A DNA stretch of 5,199 bases, taken from the NCBI GenBank assembly GCA_902773215.1, contig CACYDQ010000125.1:1-5199 (forward strand), in the 5' to 3' direction. Shown here piece after piece: positions 1 to 5,114 of this stretch (positions within the stretch are counted from its first letter, which is position 1; the number at the start of each line of letters is the position of its first letter). The notes under the pieces were generated by a model. That model did not search any database. It was given only the letters and a program-made list of their open reading frames with translations, and was not told where the DNA came from. The translations under genes were made by a program, and so were the position numbers. The stretch comes from an uncultured Spirochaetaceae bacterium (GTDB lineage: Bacteria; Spirochaetota; Spirochaetia; Treponematales; Treponemataceae).

Positions 1-48
1 GACGGTAAGCTGAGCCTTGGTGTGGAGGCCTACAGCCTGGGAGCCTGA
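1..48 (+). CDS. C-terminal end of an unidentified protein (partial)
   Basis: The first frame is open from base 1 and reads DGKLSLGVEAYSLGA before a TGA at 46-48. Only the last 15 residues lie in the window, too few to name a family. Codon choice (GAG, GCC, CTG, GGC-rich) resembles the other genes here, which supports real coding. The same frame stays open for a further 27 codons after the TGA, but no start codon is visible there and the sequence does not look like protein. The TGA lies inside one arm of a 9-base inverted repeat, so the transcript end may be structured. Confidence 0.5.
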   Translation, partial: DGKLSLGVEAYSLGA

Positions 49-81
49 GGAATCCGGGGTCAGCCGGGCCTCAGGCTGACC
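42..81 (+). terminator. GC-rich overlapping inverted repeats after the first gene (possible terminator)
   Basis: Two perfect stems can form here. AGCCTGAGG (42-50) pairs with CCTCAGGCT (69-77), and GGTCAGCC (58-65) pairs with GGCTGACC (74-81). They share bases 74-77, so they exclude each other. The second stem ends directly after the gene and is GC-rich, but only TTTG occurs downstream (91-94) and there is no true T-tract. It may be a weak or factor-assisted terminator. Assignment to termination is inferred from position. Confidence 0.35.
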
Positions 82-111
82 GGGCCGCGGTTTGTAACGG
101 AGCCGGATGAC

Positions 112-240
112 TTTGAAGTGTTTGAAGTAGCTTTGAAGTTGACTTTGAAGTAGCTTTGAAGTTGACTTTGAAGTAGCTTTGAAGTTGACTTTGAAGTGAG
201 TTTGAAGTACACTTTGAAGTCGCTTCGAAGTGTTTGAAGT
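112..240. repeat. Array of twelve TTTGAAGT cores, near-helical spacing
   Basis: Cores start at 112, 121, 132, 144, 155, 167, 178, 190, 201, 213, 224 and 233. Eleven are exact TTTGAAGT and the one at 224 is TTCGAAGT. Steps between starts are 9, 11, 12, 11, 12, 11, 12, 11, 12, 11, 9, a mirror-symmetric series. The central part is three identical 23-base copies (129-151, 152-174, 175-197) followed by one diverged copy (198-220). A 23-base period is not a multiple of three, and each forward frame meets stops, so the array is not a coding repeat. There are no spacers of 25-40 bases, which excludes CRISPR. It sits immediately 5' of the remnant AlbA_2-family frame, the same relative position as the second array has to the intact AlbA_2 gene. 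An operator array or a slipped-strand repeat are the main readings. Confidence 0.9.
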
Positions 241-424
241 GGCTGACGGGACGGGATTTGACAAAATCATTCAGGAATACGAGGATGCGGATGAGCGTCA
301 CAAGCCGTTCATCTATTCCAGCTCCGACCACTTTACCCTTGTAGCCCAGGGCTACCTGCTCAAGTCCAGGCAGTCCGGAGCCGCGGTTTATGCGACGGAC
401 AAGTCTTCGGTCACGCGGAAGTGA
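230..424 (+). pseudogene. C-terminal remnant of an AlbA_2/HATPase_c_4-family gene
   Basis: The frame is open from 218 (after a TGA at 215-217) to a TGA at 422-424. A GTG at 230 could serve as start but has no ribosome-binding site and lies within the repeat array. From 242 the product reads ADGTGFDKIIQEY, then a charged stretch, then PFIYSSSDHFTLV. This is the GTGF...Y.D...F.L block found just after the ATPase part of AlbA_2/HATPase_c_4 proteins. The intact gene in this window has the matching block RGGTGFQAMMESYRDS (residues 349-364). The AlbA_2 domain, the ATPase domain and the winged helix are all absent, and the last 25 or so residues do not resemble the family. The simplest reading is a deletion that joined the upstream array to the 3' end of the gene. 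The alternative is an unrelated small protein. Family assignment is from remembered motifs, not from a search. Confidence 0.6.
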
Positions 425-451
425 GGGGGGCGTTTATGGCCATGCCCGGTG

Positions 452-1153
452 TCAGGCCCCTCGGATTCTCCAGACGGCCTTCAGAGCTTCCATGAAGATT
501 CCGCCGCTCATTTTAGACTGCCCGAATTTCCTGTCGGGGAACTGGATGGGGATTTCCTTGATGGAGCAACCGGATTTGAAAGCCTTGTATTTCATTTCTA
601 TCTGGAAGGAGTAGCCCTTGGATATAATAGTGTCAAGACCAATCTTTTCGAGGGCCTCCTTCCTCCACATATTGAAGCCGCCCGTCAGGTCTCTCACGGG
701 GCAGCCAAGCACTATCCTGGAGTAAAGGGAACCGCCTTTCGAAATGAGGTTCCGCATGAAAGTCCAGCCTTCCACGCTTCCCCCTTTTACGTTCCTTGAT
801 CCTATGGCAACATCGTTGGTCTGGATGCACTCATACATGACCGGAAGGTATTCGGGCTTATGCGAGAAATCCGCATCCATTTCGCACAAAACGTCATAGC
901 CGTTTTCCATGCCCCAGCGGAACCCGGTGATATAGGCATCGGCCAAGCCAGACTTTTTGCTCCTTTCCAGCAGGTTGAGCCTTCCGGCATACTGTCCCTG
1001 CAGTTCCTTCACTGCTGCTGCCGTTCCGTCCGGGGAACCGTCATCCACCACAAGGATACCCGCATCCTCTGCTATTACGGAAAACACCTGCGGAATGAGC
1101 TTCGGAATATTTTCGATTTCATTATACGTCGGAATTATGACAAGAAGCTTCAT
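452..1153 (-). CDS. GT2 glycosyltransferase, DPM1-like polyprenyl-phosphate sugar synthase
   Basis: This 233-residue protein has the full soluble DPM1-type GT-A layout. PTYNE is at residues 8-12, VVDDGSPDGT at 35-44, the metal-binding DAD at 93-95 inside EMDADFSH, GSR at 118-120, GGSVEGW at 124-130 and TGGFNMWR at 157-164. Family members transfer a sugar (mannose, glucose or another) from a nucleotide sugar to polyprenyl phosphate at the inner face of the cytoplasmic membrane. The C-terminal membrane helices seen in GtrB/ArnC-like relatives are missing, so it resembles the short soluble DPM1/Ppm1 type. The start is well supported: GGAGGT at 1162-1167 lies 8 bases before the ATG. It begins 29 bases after the stop of the membrane protein gene and is surely co-transcribed with it. 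The donor sugar cannot be read from the sequence. Confidence 0.9.
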   Translation of the reverse strand: MKLLVIIPTYNEIENIPKLIPQVFSVIAEDAGILVVDDGSPDGTAAAVKELQGQYAGRLNLLERSKKSGLADAYITGFRWGMENGYDVLCEMDADFSHKPEYLPVMYECIQTNDVAIGSRNVKGGSVEGWTFMRNLISKGGSLYSRIVLGCPVRDLTGGFNMWRKEALEKIGLDTIISKGYSFQIEMKYKAFKSGCSIKEIPIQFPDRKFGQSKMSGGIFMEALKAVWRIRGA

Positions 1154-1182
1154 AGTCTTAAACCTCCAAGAAAAAACAGACT

Positions 1183-3066
1183 TTACTCCGTTTTACCTGG
1201 CAGGACCATCCTGCCCCTGTGCCAGCTGCTGTCCTCGGCCTTCCCGTACAGCTCGAGCTCGGTGTGCCCGCCCGTAAAGTATTCTGGCGGAAGGTTGAAC
1301 GCAAAGAAACGTTTTTCATCGGGGGCATCCTTGACAGATGAAATCTTATATGCCGCATGGAAAGAACTGCCGTCCGCGGGATTCCGCAAGAACAAGGCTG
1401 TCAAGGCCCTTGCTCCATCAACGGTAGCAACCAGCCCTGTTATGCTAACGGTTCTTGAAGACGTTCCGTTTTCTGTATCCCAGTTCACAGTCTCAGTCAT
1501 TATATCCATGTCATCAGCGGCAGATTCCGTCTCGATTCTCGCAGGAATTCTCATAGTGATGTAATGAAAAGGTCCTATCGGGATTACCGACGTATCGCTC
1601 CCTTTCCTGTCAAACACAAAGCTGTGCCGCCTGTATGCGTCCGCAAAATCTGCTCCCGGAACAAACGTTTTGTAATTCCGATAAGCATCGACGGGAATCG
1701 TGAGGAACAAAAGGAGCAGGAGCATTTTATGCAATCCCCTCCCGCGGAGCATAATCCCAATTGAGGCAACGACAAGCAGGAAAACAGCAATCTCAAAGGA
1801 CGAGATAAAATACCGGGCAGCACCATCCTTAAGGTAGAAAAAGTCCGCGGACTCAACCATGCTTGACAGGAGCATCATCCCCCAGCTGAATACCCAGCTG
1901 TAAGCAAGTACCGGGAGAGCGATTCTGCCTCCTCTCCAGTAGAGAATCCAGCAGGCAAGCCCGATAACAAAAAGAATGCTCCACGATGAAGTTCCGCTTC
2001 TATACGGAATGAACATGAAATTCTTGGTGTTGAGCACAAGCCTGTTCCATAAATCCAAATCCGTGCTGGTCCTTCCATGCGTCAGTATTACGGCAAGCTG
2101 TATACCAACCGCAACGGAAACGAGGAATGTCTTTATGATTTCCAATGACAGTTCCTTTGCGCCGACAGATTTGGCCTTGAGGGAACGCACCAGGAAACGA
2201 AGGAAGGACAAGCCTGCCACAAAAAGAGCCATCGGGGCCCCAGCGGATGACAGTGCGAAAAGCATAAGGAAGATAACCTGCTTCCATAGGATTCCTTTTC
2301 TTTCAGGATTGAAAAGCAAATCAAGCCCCACGAGGAAAACCGTGAAAATAAAGAAAAAGGGAATGGATGTCTCGCACGGGATGATATCAGACGGACTCAT
2401 AAGCAGCATGACGGCAACGCAGACAACAAAACGATGCCTCCGCTCCTTCACGAGCCAAGAGAAGCTGTCGCTGACGAAACAGAATATGCTGAGTGTCTCG
2501 ATGAGCTTGGCCGCAGTCTGCTGGATATAGGGCAGGGCACGGATATCATTGAAAGGCAGGACGAGCCAGTAGCACAGGAGTCCCAGCAGTTTTTGCGCGA
2601 GCCAGAATACCCCGTTGTGAACCGTAAAGAGCAGCCCGATTCCATTAGAAACGGCACCGCTGATAAGAACGCAACCGTCCTCGCACCACAAATACGGGGT
2701 AAAGAAATCCTCCGGGGCATGCATCACAAGAAGCACGAACAGTATCAGGTACATCCCTGTTTTCTGGAGCAGCAGCCCATGCCGTTTCACGATTCCAATC
2801 ACGGCTTCAATATGGCGGAAGCAATATGCGAGCGCTATGAAAAGCGTAGACAGAAGGAAGGAAAGATATGCCACGACATGGAACAGGCCCACCCATTTCC
2901 ATGGCTTTCGCAGGGCTCGTCCCTTCACCAAGGCAGCGGCTCCCATGAGCATATCCTGCACGGGCGGGAGCAGAAGAAGCAATGCTACTGTGGCAAAAAG
3001 AACAGAAGCAACAACAGATAAAATAAAAAATCCTTGCTGGTGTCGTTTTACGAAACTACTTGTCAT
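1183..3066 (-). CDS. Multi-pass membrane protein, probable GT-C-like glycosyltransferase
   Basis: The 627-residue product starts with a hydrophobic helix (about 12-36). Many more membrane segments follow (about 58-82, 103-117, 153-171, 211-226, 236-252, 263-290, 312-328, 362-377, 383-402, 422-440 and 446-460). A soluble C-terminal region of roughly 165 residues follows, probably extracytoplasmic and beta-rich. The loop after the third helix carries TPYLWCEDG (residues 123-131). Acidic residues in this first large outer loop are typical of GT-C enzymes, and I recall an FWAEDG-like motif in polysaccharide-related membrane proteins, so E129/D130 are candidate catalytic residues. GT-C enzymes use polyprenyl-phosphate sugars, which fits the downstream DPM1-like gene. 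I do not recognise a named family. The ATG at 3066 has an AAAGG (3073-3077) six bases upstream and abuts the TGA of a leader ORF. A non-catalytic assembly protein is the main alternative. Confidence 0.75.
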   Translation of the reverse strand: MTSSFVKRHQQGFFILSVVASVLFATVALLLLLPPVQDMLMGAAALVKGRALRKPWKWVGLFHVVAYLSFLLSTLFIALAYCFRHIEAVIGIVKRHGLLLQKTGMYLILFVLLVMHAPEDFFTPYLWCEDGCVLISGAVSNGIGLLFTVHNGVFWLAQKLLGLLCYWLVLPFNDIRALPYIQQTAAKLIETLSIFCFVSDSFSWLVKERRHRFVVCVAVMLLMSPSDIIPCETSIPFFFIFTVFLVGLDLLFNPERKGILWKQVIFLMLFALSSAGAPMALFVAGLSFLRFLVRSLKAKSVGAKELSLEIIKTFLVSVAVGIQLAVILTHGRTSTDLDLWNRLVLNTKNFMFIPYRSGTSSWSILFVIGLACWILYWRGGRIALPVLAYSWVFSWGMMLLSSMVESADFFYLKDGAARYFISSFEIAVFLLVVASIGIMLRGRGLHKMLLLLLFLTIPVDAYRNYKTFVPGADFADAYRRHSFVFDRKGSDTSVIPIGPFHYITMRIPARIETESAADDMDIMTETVNWDTENGTSSRTVSITGLVATVDGARALTALFLRNPADGSSFHAAYKISSVKDAPDEKRFFAFNLPPEYFTGGHTELELYGKAEDSSWHRGRMVLPGKTE

Positions 3067-3114
3067 TCAGAACCTTTTTATCCGTACGGCCACAACAGCA
3101 TCATCTCTCATCAT
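3067..3114 (-). CDS. 15-codon leader ORF directly abutting the membrane protein gene
   Basis: On the - strand an ATG at 3114-3112 opens a frame reading MMRDDAVVAVRIKRF. It ends in TGA at 3069-3067, and the next three bases are the ATG of the 627-residue protein in the same frame. AAGGG ends at 3121, six bases before this ATG, a better ribosome-binding site than that of the main gene. One arm of a 7-base hairpin (3115-3121) lies between this site and the ATG. It could be a leader peptide coupling translation to the main gene, or the main protein may once have started here and been cut by the in-frame TGA. Short length keeps the confidence moderate. Confidence 0.5.
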   Translation of the reverse strand: MMRDDAVVAVRIKRF

Positions 3115-3121
3115 GCCGTAC
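3084..3121. promoter_or_regulatory. Leader hairpin over the leader-ORF start
   Basis: GTACGGC at 3084-3090 and GCCGTAC at 3115-3121 form a perfect 7-base stem enclosing 24 bases. In the - strand transcript the 5' arm fills the gap between the AAGGG ribosome-binding site and the ATG of the leader ORF, and the 3' arm is inside that ORF. Folding would hinder leader translation, and ribosomes crossing it would melt it. On the + strand the stem is followed by CCCTTTTTT, which looks terminator-like, but no + gene feeds into it. Confidence 0.45.
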
Positions 3122-3164
3122 CCTTTTTTCCTTGTTATCAGCATATAAGGAATAAGCTGTTTTA

Positions 3165-3179
3165 TATGTTAATAACATA
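3165..3179. promoter_or_regulatory. Perfect 15-base palindrome, candidate operator
   Basis: TATGTTA (3165-3171), a single central A, then TAACATA (3173-3179). It covers roughly +4 to +19 relative to the predicted start of the - strand operon transcript, a position where a bound dimer would block initiation or early elongation. It also lies about 65-80 bases upstream of the predicted start for the divergent XRE gene. The XRE protein is the obvious candidate ligand, but nothing in the sequence proves it. Confidence 0.5.
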
Positions 3180-3189
3180 CAATTACACG

Positions 3190-3217
3190 ATTATACCAAA
3201 CAATAGCAAATAGTCAA
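3190..3217 (-). promoter_or_regulatory. Near-consensus sigma-70 promoter of the glycosyltransferase operon
   Basis: On the - strand TTGACT (3217-3212) is followed after 16 bases by TATAAT (3195-3190). A TGG just before the -10 makes it an extended -10 as well. The predicted start near 3183 gives a leader of about 117 nt before the membrane protein ATG, containing the palindrome, the hairpin and the leader ORF. Confidence 0.75.
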
Positions 3218-3239
3218 GAGGCGGATTATCTATGATAAT
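3211..3239 (+). promoter_or_regulatory. Predicted promoter of the XRE regulator gene
   Basis: TAGTCA (3211-3216, 4 of 6 consensus bases) and GATAAT (3234-3239, 5 of 6) are separated by 17 bases on the + strand. The -35 hexamer overlaps the -35 of the divergent operon promoter in five of six bases. Predicted initiation near 3246 leaves a very short leader before the ATG at 3260. Confidence 0.45.
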
Positions 3240-3293
3240 ATAGTAAACAGGGAAACGAGATGACGAAGCATTCAGGAATGCCTTGCCCAGAAC

Positions 3294-3569
3294 ATGAAAT
3301 ATTACCGCAAGCTGCGGCACTTGACACAGGAAAGCCTAGCTGAGCGGATTGGAAGCTCGACGAATTACATCGGCATAATAGAGATAGGGGGCAGCTTCCC
3401 CTCTCCCCAGATGATAGAGAAGATTGCGGATGCCCTGGAGGTTCCCTCGCCCCAGCTGTTTGAGGACAAGAGCGGGCAGCCGGTCAGCACTCTTAAGACG
3501 GAGGAGCTCCGGGGCATCCTGCTCAGGAACATCGAGGCTGCCATAAACAAGAGCCTCCAGATTTCATGA
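3294..3569 (+). CDS. XRE-family helix-turn-helix regulator (start uncertain)
   Basis: From the ATG at 3294 the product is 91 residues. An HTH_3/XRE fold spans about residues 2-58, with LTQESLAERIGSSTNYIG forming the helix-turn-helix, GIIEIGGSFPSPQ following it, and IEKIADALEVPSPQLFE closing the domain. The C-terminal 30 residues are charged and may dimerise. Such proteins bind palindromic or direct-repeat operators as dimers. The gene is divergent from the glycosyltransferase operon. The start is doubtful. Upstream codons in this frame read IQECLAQN, which matches the usual first helix of these proteins, yet the frame closes at a TGA (3261-3263) with no ATG, GTG or TTG between. The only good ribosome-binding site (AGGG, 3249-3252) serves an ATG at 3260 that is one base out of frame. 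The gene may be frameshifted, start at a rare ATT (3270), or be shortened. Confidence 0.8.
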   Translation: MKYYRKLRHLTQESLAERIGSSTNYIGIIEIGGSFPSPQMIEKIADALEVPSPQLFEDKSGQPVSTLKTEELRGILLRNIEAAINKSLQIS

Positions 3570-3586
3570 GATTTCCTTCCTTCGTG

Positions 3587-4966
3587 TTACCGCAGCCTGA
3601 ACACGGCGGTCGGGTCCTTGACGGCTCCGTCCCTGTATATTTTTCCTGATTCTATCAGAGGATTCAAAACCTCCGCAAGGAAACGGCTCCTGCTCTTGTA
3701 TGAGGTCACGGACTGAAGCTCCTTGGTTGACCTGGGGCTGTCCCGGAGGAGCGCGATTATCTTCTCCGAATCTGTCTGCTCCGCGAACTGGATTTCCGAC
3801 TGGTACAGCCGGTCGAACAAGCGCAAGTCCAGAAAGCCCGGGTAAATGCTGACGCAGGGCTGCTTCTCGGCCGGGGAATCCCTGTAGCTTTCCATCATCG
3901 CCTGAAAGCCGGTTCCGCCGCGTTCCATAAGGTTCGCTATGTCCAGGCAGGCAGCGATAACCGTGTTCCGCCTGATTGAGGGGATGGCTCCGACGGGATA
4001 TTCTCTGTAATCCTTTGGAAGCAGCCATGACCCGGGCGAGACGATGTCCATCCTGTCGCCGTAGATGTCAACGTCTATCTGGGTTCCGCCTATCGAATAA
4101 TCCCTGTGCGCTATGGCGTTCACCATGGCCTCGCGGACGGCCTCCTTGGGATATGAGCGGACTTCCTCCCTGCCTCCCGCGTCGGTCTTCTTCCAGCCCG
4201 TCTTCGTGTTGCGCTCGATGAAGCCCAAGGCCCGCTCCAGGACTCTCGCCAAGTTTCCCTTTATCCGATCGCTGTCAAGGACTGTCCCCGTCTTGTCGTT
4301 CCCGCGCCACAAACGGCAGCATATCAAGGTATCATCCCCGTCATAATCATCCTTGAACATGACAAGGCCGGATTTAGCATAGCCGTCCTTGGATACGGCT
4401 TCCTCATTCTGGAGCTCCTTCAAGGAAGGAGGCGTGCCATCGCTCCTGTATTCCTTGCAGAGCTCGATGTAGTCAGACCATTCTTTCTCGGAGAAAAGCG
4501 TCGCGGAGGTCTCGTTGTCAATCCCGAACTTCCTCTTGCCCAAAGAGATGATGTCCTCCGGTGTCGCCGGAGCAGAATTCCCGTCGCCCTTCACATACAC
4601 GGTCTCGTTGAAATCTCCGTCACGGTAACGGACGACGGACTCCGACGGCAGGACCTTTATGGCAAGAACGAATTTCTCCGCGTCATCATCCACGCTCCGC
4701 ATCTGGAATGAGAAGCGGGCATGGGGGAAAATGTGCCTGTCATTGACAAGGGTGACGAGGTTCTTGGCCTTGTCGATTTCTCCGATGGTAAGGCCGAAGG
4801 CATCCCGGTCATCTGACACGCCGACAAAGATATATCCGCCCTCTCCGTTCGCATAGGCCACAATCGTTTTCGCCCATTTTACCGGGTTCTCTGAATTGAG
4901 AACCGCCTTGAACTCGTACTGGGAGTTTTCCGTCAGGACATCTGGATACAGTTCGTTTATCTTCAT
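3587..4966 (-). CDS. AlbA_2 / HATPase_c_4 family ATP-binding protein with winged helix
   Basis: This 459-residue protein is a complete member of the widespread family often labelled putative DNA-binding or ATP-binding protein (transcriptional regulator). The AlbA_2 (Schlafen-like) domain covers about 14-145, with YEFK at 17-20 and the conserved AYANGEGGYIFVGVSDD at 37-53. The GHKL-like ATPase region covers about 270-375, with EAVREAMVNAIAHRDYS at 275-291 (helix with N283), DRMDIVSPGS at 304-313 and GGTGF at 350-354. A winged-helix segment, likely nucleic-acid binding, occupies about 398-459. The ATG at 4966 is preceded by an AGGCGG-type ribosome-binding site about 4 bases away and an extended -10 promoter. 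The biological role of this family is largely unsettled; regulation and phage-related roles have been suggested. It converges on the XRE gene with a 17-base gap and no obvious terminator. Confidence 0.88.
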   Translation of the reverse strand: MKINELYPDVLTENSQYEFKAVLNSENPVKWAKTIVAYANGEGGYIFVGVSDDRDAFGLTIGEIDKAKNLVTLVNDRHIFPHARFSFQMRSVDDDAEKFVLAIKVLPSESVVRYRDGDFNETVYVKGDGNSAPATPEDIISLGKRKFGIDNETSATLFSEKEWSDYIELCKEYRSDGTPPSLKELQNEEAVSKDGYAKSGLVMFKDDYDGDDTLICCRLWRGNDKTGTVLDSDRIKGNLARVLERALGFIERNTKTGWKKTDAGGREEVRSYPKEAVREAMVNAIAHRDYSIGGTQIDVDIYGDRMDIVSPGSWLLPKDYREYPVGAIPSIRRNTVIAACLDIANLMERGGTGFQAMMESYRDSPAEKQPCVSIYPGFLDLRLFDRLYQSEIQFAEQTDSEKIIALLRDSPRSTKELQSVTSYKSRSRFLAEVLNPLIESGKIYRDGAVKDPTAVFRLR

Positions 4967-4983
4967 TTTCCGCCTCGTACTCT

Positions 4984-4992
4984 AGTATAGCA
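4984..4992 (-). promoter_or_regulatory. Extended -10 promoter of the AlbA_2 gene
   Basis: On the - strand TGCTATACT gives the -10 TATACT (4989-4984) with the extended TGN (4992-4990). At 17 bases the -35 would be TGGCAA (5012-5007), matching only 3 of 6 bases and lying inside the repeat array, so the extended -10 probably carries the promoter. Predicted initiation near 4977 leaves a leader of about 10 nt containing the ribosome-binding site. Confidence 0.6.
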
Positions 4993-4993
4993 G

Positions 4994-5054
4994 ACATTGC
5001 CGAACATTGCCAGTACATTGCCGAACATTGCCGGAACATTGCCGGAACATTGCC
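4994..5054. repeat. Array of six ACATTGCC cores at 10-11 base spacing upstream of the AlbA_2 gene
   Basis: Exact ACATTGCC cores start at 4994, 5004, 5015, 5025, 5036 and 5047, giving steps of 10, 11, 10, 11, 11. The mean is close to one turn of B-DNA, so all cores face the same side of the helix. On the gene strand they read GGCAATGT, usually followed by TC or TCC. The array ends 4 bases before the -10 of the AlbA_2 promoter and covers its -35 region and about 45 bases further upstream. This is the place for an operator array. The spacing is not a multiple of three, so a coding repeat is unlikely. Confidence 0.9.
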
Positions 5055-5079
5055 GGTCCCAGGACGGTTCGCAGCTCTG

Positions 5080-5108
5080 TTGATTATAAGCCCGGTTTCA
5101 TATATCAT
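5080..5108 (+). promoter_or_regulatory. Weak candidate promoter for the PAS-domain gene
   Basis: TTGATT (5080-5085, 4 of 6) and TATCAT (5103-5108, 5 of 6) are separated by 17 bases. Initiation near 5115 would coincide with the first ATG, implying a leaderless message. It is weak enough to be chance. Confidence 0.3.
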
Positions 5109-5114
5109 GGTGTT

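Noticed and set aside
112..240. CRISPR array
   Set aside because: The cores are only 8 bases with 1-4 base gaps, without unique spacers, and no cas genes are visible. The same applies to 4994-5054.
106..250. Coding repeat (FEVFEVA seen at both ends of the array)
   Set aside because: TTTGAAGTG TTTGAAGT at both ends gives FEVFEV in two different frames, but the 23-base period breaks every forward frame and stops occur inside. It may be a relic of array growth, not a protein repeat.
71..331. 86-codon - strand frame crossing the TTTGAAGT array
   Set aside because: Its composition is low-complexity (Ser/Lys/Gln/Leu repeats) produced by the array. It has no recognisable motif, and the + strand frame at 230-424 shows better protein character.
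423..462. Bidirectional terminator between the remnant and the GT2 gene
   Set aside because: GAGGGG (423-428) and CCCCTC (457-462) can pair, but the loop is 28 bases, the stem is only six perfect pairs and there is no T-tract on either strand.
860..1564. 234-codon + strand frame
   Set aside because: It lies antisense across the GT2 gene start and the 3' end of the membrane protein gene, both of which have clear family motifs or membrane structure. Its translation shows no domain.
2434..3021. 195-codon + strand frame
   Set aside because: It is fully antisense to the membrane protein gene; its Gln/His/Glu-rich translation is what antisense of hydrophobic codons gives.
3570..3586. Terminator between the convergent XRE and AlbA_2 genes
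   Set aside because: The 17-base gap holds no inverted repeat or T-tract. Termination, if any, must lie within the opposing genes.
4809..5108. 99-codon - strand frame reading through the ACATTGCC array
   Set aside because: It overlaps the AlbA_2 gene in another frame, and its repeated Met/Cys/Gln-rich stretch is just the array translated. It contains the AlbA_2 promoter and ribosome-binding site.
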